From an uncultured Trichococcus sp. (lineage in GTDB: Bacteria > Bacillota > Bacilli > Lactobacillales > Aerococcaceae), in assembly GCF_963667775.1 (NCBI RefSeq), contig NZ_OY764015.1:3027001-3091000 (forward strand): a stretch of DNA of 64,000 nt. Direction: 5' to 3'. A model generated the notes under the pieces. That model saw nothing but the letters and a program-made list of their open reading frames with translations, did not search any database and was not told the origin of the DNA. Positions 17,179 through 24,604 of this stretch are shown here, piece by piece. The translations under genes and the position numbers were made by a program. The stretch's first letter is position 1. Each line of letters begins with the position of its first letter.

Positions 17179-17469
17179 ATGGCAATTAAATACAAAACAT
17201 ACGCGAAATGCCTGAAAGTGTTGTCGGACGAAACCAGATTGGAAATCATGGATTTATTGTCGGAAGGTGAAATGTGCGCCTGTGCGTTATTGGATCAGTT
17301 TTCGATTACCCAACCGACTTTATCCTATCACATGAAGATGATGAAGGAATGCGGCTTGGTGGACAGCAGGAAAGACGGAATTTGGGTCAAATATTCCGTG
17401 AATCATGAAAAATTGGATGAATTGAAGGACTTTTTCCAGACAATGGCGAAACAAAACACCACTGTATAA
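17179..17469 (+). CDS. arsR: ArsR family repressor (arsR1)
   Basis: A winged-helix metalloregulator of 96 residues. The metal-sensing motif is GEMCACALLDQF, with the CxC pair typical of As(III)/Sb(III) ArsR proteins at the start of the recognition helix region. FSITQPTLSYHMKMMKECGLVDSRKDGIWVKYSV gives the DNA-binding helix and wing. I use the ATG at 17179, 8 bases after AAGAGG; ATG 17173 is too close to it, and upstream codons to 17098 run through the operator. It heads the arsenic island. A degraded thioredoxin fragment begins 3 bases after its stop codon, suggesting an ancestral arsR-trx operon. Confidence 0.88.
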   Translation: MAIKYKTYAKCLKVLSDETRLEIMDLLSEGEMCACALLDQFSITQPTLSYHMKMMKECGLVDSRKDGIWVKYSVNHEKLDELKDFFQTMAKQNTTV

Positions 17470-17471
17470 TC

Positions 17472-17597
17472 ATGCAGACTCCAGGGCTGGTCATCAATGA
17501 GAAGGTCGTCTCGTATGGGCGGATCCTGACGCCCAAACACATTGCAGAGTTCCTGCAAAAGGGACAGACAGAGAAAAATGATCCTTGCATGGAATAG
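17472..17597 (+). pseudogene. Fossil C-terminal fragment of a small ars-linked thioredoxin
   Basis: Forty-one codons with no visible ribosome binding site of their own. The peptide contains TPGLVINEKVVSYG and IAEFLQK, which align with TPGLVIDEKVVSYG and IAEFLKK of the intact thioredoxin at 18805-19038. The N-terminal half with the CxxC active site is missing. The homology begins exactly after the arsR1 stop codon, so a deletion joined arsR1 to the middle of an older trx copy. The ATG is the Met of the I-M-x-T-P motif, not a real start. Function is unlikely. Confidence 0.8.
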
Positions 17598-17671
17598 TTG
17601 TGATAACTAGGGTTCTGCATCGGCCTTAGCCCAGCTTTTTTTGCAGTGCTTCAGCATCCGAAAATAACACA

Positions 17672-17701
17672 TTGACATTTATCTATGTATGCGCGTATAC
17701 T
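17672..17701 (+). promoter_or_regulatory. Promoter of arsP-trx
   Basis: TTGACA at 17672-17677 and TATACT at 17696-17701 with an 18-base spacer, followed at once by the second ArsR-type operator. Confidence 0.7.
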
Positions 17702-17706
17702 GACAT

Positions 17707-17722
17707 ATAGATAAACATCGAT
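17707..17722. promoter_or_regulatory. ArsR-type operator, site 2
   Basis: ATAGA-N6-TCGAT, one mismatch from the other three sites, 5 bases downstream of the -10 box of arsP. A further ATCTAT half-site lies in the promoter spacer at 17681-17686, and a perfect ACATCGATGT palindrome overlaps the right half. Confidence 0.55.
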
Positions 17723-17764
17723 GTGTTATGTGAAAAAAATACAAACTAGAAGGTGCAGTTCATC

Positions 17765-18769
17765 ATGGGAATTTTTCAATGGTTAAATGATCAGTTATTA
17801 AAAATGCAGTGGCTCAGCGATTTGGTCGGTGTGCTTGTCCGGGATGTCTTCGGATTGGATCTCGCCAGCAGGGTAGGCGGCAGCATCCATTTCTTCATCT
17901 ATGACGTCATCAAAATCTTTATCCTGCTGTCGGTTTTGATTTTTGGTATTTCATACGTGCAAAGCTTCTTCCCGCCAGAGCGGACGAAGAAAATCTTGAG
18001 CCGATTTGATGGGATCACTGCCAATATCTTGGCGGCGTTGCTGGGGACGATTACACCGTTCTGCTCCTGTTCCTCGATTCCGCTTTTCATCGGGTTTACC
18101 GGATCGGGATTGCCGTTAAGTGTGACGTTTTCGTTCCTGATCTCTTCGCCGTTGGTTGATCTGGCATCGATCATCCTCTTGGCCAGCATCTTCAACTGGA
18201 AGATTGCCATTGCGTATGTCGTTGTCGGCTTGATTCTGGCGGTTGTAGGCGGGACCTTCATCGGGAAAGCGCATCTGGAAGATCAGGTCGAGTCCTTTGT
18301 GTTCGGCAGCCCGACGGTTGAACTGGAGGAAGCCGAGTTGACCAGGAAAGACCGGGTGGATTATGCCTTTGATCAAGTGAAGGAAGTCGTCCAGAAAGTA
18401 TGGCTTTACGTGCTTCTTGGGGTCGGTATCGGGGCGGCCATCCACAACTGGATTCCCGAATCCGTCATAACGGCTCTGTTGGGTCAGGATAAATGGTATT
18501 CGGTATTGGTCGCAACGTTCGTCGGTGTTCCGATGTACGCGGATATTTTCGGGACGCTGCCCATTTCTGAAGCGCTTGTCGCAAGAGGGGTCGGACTGGG
18601 GACCGTGCTGTCCTTTATGATGGGCGTAACGGCATTGTCCTTGCCGTCGCTGGTCATGCTTAAGCAGGTCGTTAAGCCTAAATTGCTCGGCCTTTTCTTC
18701 GGGATCGTGGCTGTCGGCATCATCATCATCGGCTATCTGTTCAATTTCCTTGGACCGATATTTATTTAA
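17765..18769 (+). CDS. arsP: Permease ArsP/YraQ family, probable organoarsenical efflux
   Basis: An eight-helix membrane permease of 334 residues (PF03773). ArsP members export trivalent methylated or aromatic arsenicals. The conserved helix with TPFCSCSSIPLFIGFTGSG (Cys-rich motif CSCSS) and the mirror segment FVGVPMYADIFGTLPISEAL mark the two halves. A cytoplasmic loop of about 50 charged residues separates them. I take the ATG at 17765 with AGAAGG upstream; GTG 17753 overlaps that site. It sits in the ars island with an ArsR-type operator at its promoter, which supports the arsenic role over the undefined YraQ role. Confidence 0.82.
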   Translation: MGIFQWLNDQLLKMQWLSDLVGVLVRDVFGLDLASRVGGSIHFFIYDVIKIFILLSVLIFGISYVQSFFPPERTKKILSRFDGITANILAALLGTITPFCSCSSIPLFIGFTGSGLPLSVTFSFLISSPLVDLASIILLASIFNWKIAIAYVVVGLILAVVGGTFIGKAHLEDQVESFVFGSPTVELEEAELTRKDRVDYAFDQVKEVVQKVWLYVLLGVGIGAAIHNWIPESVITALLGQDKWYSVLVATFVGVPMYADIFGTLPISEALVARGVGLGTVLSFMMGVTALSLPSLVMLKQVVKPKLLGLFFGIVAVGIIIIGYLFNFLGPIFI

Positions 18770-18804
18770 GCAAATCAAAAAAATAATATGCAGGAGGAAT
18801 CATC

Positions 18805-19038
18805 ATGGAAATCAAAATTTTGGGTACGGGCTGCAAAAATTGCGTGAATTTAGCCAAAAATACGGAAGAGGCTTTGAAGGAACTGGGGATGGAAGCGACC
18901 ATCACAAAAGTGACCGACATGAAGGACATCGCCAAGTACGGAATCATGCGCACGCCGGGATTGGTCATCGACGAGAAAGTCGTGTCCTATGGCAAAGTCG
19001 CCAGTACGAAAGAAATCGCAGAATTTCTTAAAAAATAA
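18805..19038 (+). CDS. Small thioredoxin-fold protein (TM0996/MTH895 family)
   Basis: A 77-residue redox protein with the active site GTGCKNC (Cys10 and Cys13) and the cis-proline motif RTPGLVIDEKVVSYG. This family of minimal thioredoxins is often encoded beside arsP/YraQ permeases and ArsR regulators. It may reduce disulfides or pass electrons to arsenate or permease partners, but no substrate is proven. It lies 35 bp after arsP behind AGGAGG and is followed by an intrinsic terminator, so the arsP-trx pair is one transcript. A truncated paralogue lies behind arsR1. Confidence 0.85.
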   Translation: MEIKILGTGCKNCVNLAKNTEEALKELGMEATITKVTDMKDIAKYGIMRTPGLVIDEKVVSYGKVASTKEIAEFLKK

Positions 19039-19050
19039 GCAAGTTATCAT

Positions 19051-19090
19051 AAGTGTTGGGAAGAGAAACATCTTTTCCCTCACTTTTTTT
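19051..19090 (+). terminator. Intrinsic terminator after arsP-trx
   Basis: Imperfect hairpin AAGTG-GGGAA / TTCCC-CACTT followed by a T-tract. Confidence 0.75.
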
Positions 19091-19110
19091 GTTTCTTATT
19101 GAATTTAGCA

Positions 19111-19139
19111 TTGACTATAGATAGAAGAAAATCTATATT
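19111..19139 (+). promoter_or_regulatory. Promoter of the arsD-like gene with internal ArsR operator
   Basis: TTGACT at 19111-19116 and TATATT at 19134-19139, spacer 17. ATAGA-N6-TCTAT (19121-19136) occupies the spacer and part of the -10 box, so a bound ArsR dimer would block RNA polymerase directly. Confidence 0.7.
19121..19136. promoter_or_regulatory. ArsR-type operator, site 3
   Basis: Perfect ATAGA-N6-TCTAT, inside the promoter of the arsD-like gene. Confidence 0.65.
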
Positions 19140-19215
19140 ATAAGTGTACCAACAGTTAATTGAAATCATGATCAGATTCACATTCAAATAGAAACAGAAT
19201 AAGGGGACACGAACA

Positions 19216-19686
19216 ATGACGAATATCACTATTTTTGAACCGGAAACAAGCAGCAGCTTATTCAGCAGCCAGGATGCCATGCGCATTGCAGCAGTAATGG
19301 AAGCCTTGGAGGGATTGGAGAATTACGAGGCATTGCTTTTCAATCTGACGGATGATGCAGATCAGTTCGCGCTCAACAAGTCCGTAAACGAAAAAATCGA
19401 GTCGGAAGGGAATGGTGTGTTGCCGATCACTGTTGTCGATGGGACAATCATGAAAAGCGGCAGCTATCCGACCAACGATGAAATCACCAGCTATATCGGC
19501 GTCCGCTTCATTGAAGAGACAGAAGGGTCTTGTGGGTGCGGAGGCTGTGGTTGTGGCGGTTCGGAGGAATCTTCTGAGGCCGAAGAAAAGACCGATTGCT
19601 GTGGCGGACATGGACACCACCATCATGAGGAAGTTGCGACAGCAAGTGAAGGCTCATGCAGTTGTGGGAATGGCGGCTGCTGCTGA
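19216..19686 (+). CDS. ArsD-like protein lacking the arsenite cysteines, with Cys/His-rich tail
   Basis: A 156-residue protein in two parts. Residues 1-95 follow ArsD, the arsenite metallochaperone: ITIFEP start, FALNKSVNEKI, and LPITVVDGTIMKSGSYPTNDEI. Family ArsD binds As(III) through Cys12, Cys13 and Cys18; here positions 12, 13 and 18 are all serine (AGC codons) and the domain has no cysteine at all. Residues 104-156 form a tail with ten cysteines (106, 108, 111, 113, 128, 129, 148, 150, 155, 156) and a run HGHHHH (132-137). No ArsA ATPase, the usual ArsD partner, is in the window. The tail may carry the metal-binding role as a sink, sensor or chaperone. Own promoter with ArsR operator, own terminator. 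Confidence 0.82.
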   Translation: MTNITIFEPETSSSLFSSQDAMRIAAVMEALEGLENYEALLFNLTDDADQFALNKSVNEKIESEGNGVLPITVVDGTIMKSGSYPTNDEITSYIGVRFIEETEGSCGCGGCGCGGSEESSEAEEKTDCCGGHGHHHHEEVATASEGSCSCGNGGCC

Positions 19687-19693
19687 TACGCAT

Positions 19694-19739
19694 AAAAAAA
19701 GACTCGTATCCTGGGACACTCCGGATCGAGTTTCTTTTT
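19694..19739 (+). terminator. Intrinsic terminator after the arsD-like gene
   Basis: Hairpin GACTCG-ATCC / GGATCGAGT with flanking A- and T-rich tracts. Confidence 0.75.
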
Positions 19740-19748
19740 CAGTGATAG

Positions 19749-19764
19749 ATAGAAAAACTTCTAT
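19749..19764. promoter_or_regulatory. ArsR-type operator, site 4
   Basis: Perfect ATAGA-N6-TCTAT 32 bases upstream of the arsR2 start codon. It overlaps a TATATA -10 candidate (19762-19767); a matching -35 box is not clear. Confidence 0.65.
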
Positions 19765-19785
19765 ATAAAAGGGGCATCAGCAATC

Positions 19786-20130
19786 ATGGATTATGAAAAT
19801 TATGCAAAAATCGCAAAAGCTTTGGCCGACCCGAAGCGCGTCAAAATCGTCGATATGCTTTCCTGCGGGGCCATGTGTGCTTGCGACATACTGGAACATT
19901 TCGATTTTACCCAGCCCACCCTGTCCCATCACATCAATCTGTTGGTGAAGGCGGGACTGGTGACGACGGAAAAAACGGGAACATGGCATTATTACGATCT
20001 GAATAAAGAGGTCTTTGAAAAATTCAAGGCGGACACAGCAGAACTGATAGCCGATACACCGGCCTGCATCTGCGAACCTGTACGATCAAAAGCAGTGTGT
20101 AGAACGGAAGCGAATGAACTGGTTAAGTGA
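19786..20130 (+). CDS. arsR: ArsR family repressor (arsR2)
   Basis: A 114-residue ArsR-type repressor, first gene of the arsR2-acr3-cdr transcript. The sensing motif is CGAMCACDILEHF, with CxC plus an additional upstream cysteine (SCGAMCAC). The wing and recognition helix are FDFTQPTLSHHINLLVKAGLVTTEKTGTWHYYDL. Compared with arsR1 it has a C-terminal extension with four more cysteines (PACICEP and KAVCRTE), which may form part of the metal site. The operator 22 bases upstream matches that of arsR1, so the two repressors may share targets. The ATG has only a weak AAGGGG ribosome site upstream. Confidence 0.9.
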   Translation: MDYENYAKIAKALADPKRVKIVDMLSCGAMCACDILEHFDFTQPTLSHHINLLVKAGLVTTEKTGTWHYYDLNKEVFEKFKADTAELIADTPACICEPVRSKAVCRTEANELVK

Positions 20131-20183
20131 AGCAAAAATAGTACTGTAAAGAGCGCAAAACAATAATTGGGGGTATAATAAAA

Positions 20184-21269
20184 ATGAGTGGAAAAGAGCA
20201 ACCAAGCATTTCCTTCTTCAATAAATATTTGAGTGTCTGGGTAGCCAGTTGTATGGTGGCGGGGGTCTTGATCGGAAAATATCTGCCGGCCATACCTGAA
20301 TTCTTCGGTAAATTCGAATATGCGAACGTATCGATTCCGACGGCCGTGTTGATCTGGGTCATGATCTATCCGATGATGATGAAGGTGGATTTCCAAAGCG
20401 TCCGGGATGTCGGAAAGAATCCGAAGGGACTTTATGTCACTTGGGCAGTGAACTGGCTGATCAAACCGTTCAGCATGTATGCCATTTCCGCCTTTTTCTT
20501 TTTTGTCGTCTTCAAGAATTTCATTACACCTGAGTTGGCGACGGAGTACTTGGCCGGTGCAATCCTCTTGGGGGCTGCCCCGTGTACGGCCATGGTGTTT
20601 GTCTGGAGCCAATTGACAAAAGGCAATCCGGCGTACACAGTCGTCCAGGTTGCGACCAATGATCTGATCATCCTGGTTGCCTTCATTCCGATCGTCAAAT
20701 TTCTTCTAGGTGTCAGCAATGTAACAGTTCCTTGGGACACTTTGATTCTGTCCGTTGTCTTGTTTGTCGTGATTCCGTTGGTCGGTGGTGTTTTGACGCG
20801 GATCTTCGTCACAAAGAAAAAAGGCGTCGCTTATTTCGAGAAGGATTTTCTTTCAAAATTTGATGGCGCGACCACTGCGGGGCTGTTGCTGATGCTGGTT
20901 TTGCTGTTCTCTTTCCAAGGGGAGGTCATCCTGGAGAATCCGTTGCACATTTTGATGATCGCCGTACCTTTGATCCTGCAGACTTTTCTGGTTTTCTTCA
21001 TCGCCTATCTTGCAAGCAAAGTGCTGAAGCTTCCGCATAATATTGCTGCACCGGCCGGCATGATCGGCGCATCGAACTTTTTTGAATTATCGGTCGCGGT
21101 TGCCATCGCGTTGTTCGGAATGGATTCCCCGGCAGCTTTGGCTACGGTGGTTGGCGTCCTGACTGAAGTGCCGGTGATGCTGATTTTGGTGAAAATCGCC
21201 AATTCGACAAGACAGTGGTTTCCCGGAAAGGAAACGAGTGCAGTGAATCCTGTAAAAACCTTAAAATAA
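20184..21269 (+). CDS. acr3: Arsenite efflux transporter, ACR3 family
   Basis: A ten-helix antiporter of 361 residues that extrudes As(OH)3 in exchange for protons. The essential thiolate cysteine of helix 4 is Cys134 in LLGAAPCTAMVFVWSQLTKGNPAYTVVQVATNDLI. The second-half signature is PHNIAAPAGMIGASNFFELSVAVAIALFG. Length is normal for bacterial Acr3. The gene is 53 bp after arsR2 and 29 bp before the CoA-disulfide reductase gene in the same direction, so they should be co-transcribed. This is the main arsenite pump of the island; no ArsB, ArsA or ArsC arsenate reductase is seen here. Confidence 0.92.
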   Translation: MSGKEQPSISFFNKYLSVWVASCMVAGVLIGKYLPAIPEFFGKFEYANVSIPTAVLIWVMIYPMMMKVDFQSVRDVGKNPKGLYVTWAVNWLIKPFSMYAISAFFFFVVFKNFITPELATEYLAGAILLGAAPCTAMVFVWSQLTKGNPAYTVVQVATNDLIILVAFIPIVKFLLGVSNVTVPWDTLILSVVLFVVIPLVGGVLTRIFVTKKKGVAYFEKDFLSKFDGATTAGLLLMLVLLFSFQGEVILENPLHILMIAVPLILQTFLVFFIAYLASKVLKLPHNIAAPAGMIGASNFFELSVAVAIALFGMDSPAALATVVGVLTEVPVMLILVKIANSTRQWFPGKETSAVNPVKTLK

Positions 21270-21298
21270 ACCACTTTAATTGAAAAGGAGAATTAATT

Positions 21299-22966
21299 AT
21301 GAAAATCATCGTAATCGGTTCGGTAGCAGCGGGAACCTCTGTTGCAGCCAAAGCGCGCAGAAACACAGAGGAAGCGGAAATAGTCGTCTATGACCAAGGG
21401 AAGGATATTTCCTATTCCGTCTGCGGCATCCCTTACAAAATCGGTGGGGAAGTCGATTCAGTGGGTCGCCTGACGCCGCGTGATGAAAAATGGTTCAAAA
21501 AGAGATACGATGTCTCCGTCTTTACGGAACACAAAGTGACGAAAGTGGATCATGAAGCCAAAAAACTGCAAGTGAAAGATCTGAAGACCGGTGAAATCAA
21601 AGAGGACGCTTATGATGTGTTGGTTTTCGCGACAGGTGCTTCGCCGCTTACGCCTCCACCTTTTGATCAGGCAGAATACGAAAATGTCTTCCATGTCCGC
21701 AACATCCAGGACCTTCGTGACATAGAAAGTTATTCGGAAGCGAACCAACCGAAAAAAGCGCTGATCATCGGTGCCGGCTTTATCGGTCTGGAAATGACCG
21801 AGCAGCTTGTGCAAAAAGGGTGGGATGTCACCATCGTTCAGCTGGAGAATCAAGTGATGCCGACGATGGATGCGGATATGGCTTTCCGTGTGGAGGAAGT
21901 GCTGATGGCCAAAGGGGTGCATCTGCACCTTGGGGATACCGTCCAGGCCATCGAAGGTAAGGGGACCGTAAAAAACGTGGTGACGACTGAAGGTGCCATC
22001 ATCGAGACGGATATCGTCATCCTGGCAGCCGGCGTGCGTCCGAACACAAAACTGGCGAAGGAAATCGGCGTCACGATCGGAGCGACGGGTGCGATCGCCG
22101 TCAACAGCAAAATGCAGACGAATATTCCGGATGTATATGCAGTCGGTGATGTGGCCGAAAGCTTCTCCGTCATCATAGGCAAACCGATCTACCGTCCATT
22201 GGGCTCCACGGCCAACAAGATGGGACGGATCGCCGGTGATGTGATTACCGGTGGGAATCTGGAACATCGTGGGGTGCTGGGTACCGGTATCTTCCGCGTA
22301 TTCGATCTGCATGTCGGCCAGACCGGCATGACCGAAAAAGAAGCGAAGGCAGCAGGTTATTCCGTGGAAATCCTGTTCAACATCAAGCCGGACCACGCCG
22401 AATACCTTGGCGGCAAGGAACTGATCATCAAGGCATTGGCTGACAAGGCGACCGGACGCGTCTTGGGCGCACAAATCTTAGGAACGCAAGGTGTGGATAA
22501 ACGGATCGATGTCCTTGCCACGGCCATCACCTTCAAGGCGAAAGCCGAAGATCTGTTCCATCTGGATCTGGCCTATGCACCGCCGTTCGCAACAACAAAA
22601 GACCCGATCCTTTATACAGGTATGGCTTTGGATAACGCCTTGCGCGGTAATCCGTTGATGACGCCGGCCCAGTTGGTCGAAACGCAGCAAAAAGGCGAAT
22701 CCATCCAAGTGGTCGACACACGATCAGCCAAGGATTTCGAGAAAGGCCATGTCCAAGACGCGCTCCACATCCCGTTAGGGGAACTGCGTGCACGCGCCGG
22801 AGAACTTTCCAAGGAGATTCCGACAGTGACCTATTGCAACAAAGGCGTGACCGGTAACGCCGCTCAGAATGTATTGCTCAATTTAGGCTTCCAAGAAGTT
22901 TATAACCTTTCGGGCGGAAATAAAAATTATCAAAGTTACCTCAAAATGCTGAAGCGAAAAAACTAA
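21299..22966 (+). CDS. CoA-disulfide reductase-like flavoprotein with C-terminal rhodanese domain (ars-linked)
   Basis: A 555-residue FAD- and NAD(P)H-dependent disulfide reductase fused to a rhodanese domain (CoADR-RHD). The N-terminal FAD fold is GSVAAGTSVAAKAR; the single active cysteine is Cys42 in SYSVCGIPYK. The NAD(P)H fold GAGFIGLEMTEQL follows at about residue 160 and the FAD-closing motif is PDVYAVGDVAES. The rhodanese part (from about residue 460) has IQVVDTRSAKDFEKGHV and the catalytic loop CNKGVTGN. Such proteins reduce CoA persulfides and disulfides. In ars operons they may relieve thiol stress. Last gene of arsR2-acr3-cdr. A paralogue lies at 61254-62909. Confidence 0.88.
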   Translation: MKIIVIGSVAAGTSVAAKARRNTEEAEIVVYDQGKDISYSVCGIPYKIGGEVDSVGRLTPRDEKWFKKRYDVSVFTEHKVTKVDHEAKKLQVKDLKTGEIKEDAYDVLVFATGASPLTPPPFDQAEYENVFHVRNIQDLRDIESYSEANQPKKALIIGAGFIGLEMTEQLVQKGWDVTIVQLENQVMPTMDADMAFRVEEVLMAKGVHLHLGDTVQAIEGKGTVKNVVTTEGAIIETDIVILAAGVRPNTKLAKEIGVTIGATGAIAVNSKMQTNIPDVYAVGDVAESFSVIIGKPIYRPLGSTANKMGRIAGDVITGGNLEHRGVLGTGIFRVFDLHVGQTGMTEKEAKAAGYSVEILFNIKPDHAEYLGGKELIIKALADKATGRVLGAQILGTQGVDKRIDVLATAITFKAKAEDLFHLDLAYAPPFATTKDPILYTGMALDNALRGNPLMTPAQLVETQQKGESIQVVDTRSAKDFEKGHVQDALHIPLGELRARAGELSKEIPTVTYCNKGVTGNAAQNVLLNLGFQEVYNLSGGNKNYQSYLKMLKRKN

Positions 22967-22990
22967 AAGGTGAGCCGCTGAATGTATGCG

Positions 22991-23025
22991 TAAAAATGGA
23001 GAATCCAAAACGGGTTCTCCATTTT
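22991..23025 (+). terminator. Intrinsic terminator of the ars operon
   Basis: Hairpin AAAATGGAGAATCC / GGTTCTCCATTTT just after the CoADR gene. Confidence 0.85.
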
Positions 23026-23079
23026 CTTTGGATTAAAATCCGATTAAGGGTGGCAATTGTCAGAACGAGTGATAGAATG

Positions 23080-23112
23080 AAAAGTAAGTTGAAAGTAAGT
23101 TAAAAGTAAGTC
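23080..23112 (+). repeat. Three 11-bp direct repeats upstream of patB
   Basis: Three tandem copies of (A/G)AAAGTAAGT(T/C) spaced exactly 11 bp, about one helical turn, just upstream of the ribosome binding site. A possible promoter (GTGGCA-17-TAGAAT, -10 at 23073-23078) would place them at the very start of the transcript. Could be stacked regulator sites. Confidence 0.5.
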
Positions 23113-23133
23113 AAATGTTGGGAGGATGGATAC

Positions 23134-24333
23134 ATGAATTATGATTTTGAAACGCCCATCAATCGGAGCAATACCGGATCCGAAAAATGGGCAGCCATGC
23201 ACAGAAGCAATCCGAATGTGGGGAAGGAAGTCTATCCTTTTTCTGTAGCGGATTTGGACATAAAAACAGCACCGGAGATCGTCAATGGGCTGCAGGAATA
23301 CATCGGAACGGCCGTGATGGGCTATGATCTGCCGACCGAAGACTATTACCGCGCAATCATCAATTGGATGGGGAACCGCCATGCTTGGGAAGTCGAGAAG
23401 GAATGGATCATCTGCACTCCGGGCATCATTGCGGCGTTCTATTCCGCTATCCGGGCATACACCGAACCGGGCGACGGCGTCCTTTACATGGGCCCAGTCT
23501 ATTATCCGTTCATGAAATCGATCAAGAACACGAAACGCAAGCTCATCAACAATTCGCTGGTCCGCAATGGCGATCGTTATGAAATCGATTTTGAAGGTTT
23601 GGCTGAAAAAGCCAAAGACAAAAACACAAAGCTGATGCTTTTCAGCAATCCGCACAATCCGGTCGGACGCGTCTGGACCAAAGCGGAACTGGAAAAGGTT
23701 GTTGAAATATGCGCCGCCAATGAGGTCGTGATTTTGGCGGATGAAATCCACCACGATCTGATCATGCCCGGCCATGTCTTCACACCGATGGTATCCATAT
23801 CGGAAGTTGCTGCGGATATCTGCATCACGGCAACCGCCGCCAGCAAGTCCTTCAATATCGCGGGTCTGCGCAATTCAAATGTCATCATCTCCAATCCGAA
23901 ACTCAACACGGCTTTCAAGATGGATATGGAAATGACCGGCATCGGCGGAGGGACCAATGTCATCGGTCTGAAGGCGACGGAAATCGCCTATACAGCAGCT
24001 GAGGGCTGGTTGGAAGCGTTCAAAGCTTTGATCTGGCACAACCACGAAACGCTAAGGGGTTTTTTGGCGAAGGAACTGCCGGAAGTGATCGTCTTCGATC
24101 TGGAAGGGACTTATCTGCAATGGATGGATTTCAGTGCCTTCGGATTGTCGCACAAGCAGTTGGAAGAAATCATGGAGCAGGAAGCGCAAGTGTTCCTGGA
24201 TGAGGGCTACATATTCGGGGACGAGGGTCGCGGCTACGAAAGGATCAGTCTGGGCGCCCCTACGAAAACGCTGATGGAAGCGATGGAGCGCCTAGTCTCA
24301 GTCATGCAAAAATACCGGAAACAAAATCAATAG
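23134..24333 (+). CDS. PatB/MalY family PLP-dependent C-S lyase or aminotransferase
   Basis: A 399-residue fold-type I PLP enzyme like B. subtilis PatB, a cystathionine beta-lyase able to desulfurate cystathionine or cysteine. Visible: YDLPTEDYYRAIINWM near the N-terminus, FSNPHNPVGRVW (the NPHNP motif), ILADEIHHDLIMPGH (Asp to pyridine N) and TATAASKSFNIAGL with the Schiff-base lysine. NFETPINR-like starts are typical of this group. Its own transcript starts after the ars terminator. Three 11-bp direct repeats lie just upstream. The sulfur-related role fits the MetE-like gene nearby but no common regulator is evident. Confidence 0.85.
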   Translation: MNYDFETPINRSNTGSEKWAAMHRSNPNVGKEVYPFSVADLDIKTAPEIVNGLQEYIGTAVMGYDLPTEDYYRAIINWMGNRHAWEVEKEWIICTPGIIAAFYSAIRAYTEPGDGVLYMGPVYYPFMKSIKNTKRKLINNSLVRNGDRYEIDFEGLAEKAKDKNTKLMLFSNPHNPVGRVWTKAELEKVVEICAANEVVILADEIHHDLIMPGHVFTPMVSISEVAADICITATAASKSFNIAGLRNSNVIISNPKLNTAFKMDMEMTGIGGGTNVIGLKATEIAYTAAEGWLEAFKALIWHNHETLRGFLAKELPEVIVFDLEGTYLQWMDFSAFGLSHKQLEEIMEQEAQVFLDEGYIFGDEGRGYERISLGAPTKTLMEAMERLVSVMQKYRKQNQ

Positions 24334-24341
24334 AAAGAACT

Positions 24342-24369
24342 GGGCTGTCTCGATTTTTCGAGGCGGCCC
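24342..24369 (+). terminator. Hairpin after patB, possible terminator
   Basis: GGGCTGTCTCGA / TCGAGGCGGCCC stem, with little T-tract. The core GCTGTCTCG recurs in hairpins at 37.4 and 63.7 kb. Confidence 0.5.
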
Positions 24370-24410
24370 TAATTTTGGCGGGAACCTAGGACCAGCAGTG
24401 TAGCGCGCTG

Positions 24411-24455
24411 ATCCGGTGAACGGAGGCTTCGCCGGAGCTGGGGAGTTCTCGGGGA
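24411..24455 (+). repeat. Truncated copy of dispersed GC-rich repeat
   Basis: Contains TCCGGTGAACGGAGGCTTC followed by GCCGGAGCTGG. This matches the repeat near 34.1 kb and, in reverse, that near 63.9 kb. The GAAGC-flanked GGAG/CTCC segments can form a hairpin. Confidence 0.6.
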
Positions 24456-24604
24456 ATGGTGTCCTTCTGCCAATCAGAATCAGGTTTTGCGTATAACAAA
24501 TATCTAAAGAATTTCATAAAATTACTGCAATGTAAGCATTCTTCATTCATTCTTCACAATCGGATGCTATACTGTAGAGTAACTAAAAGAAAGGTTGATG
24601 AAAC

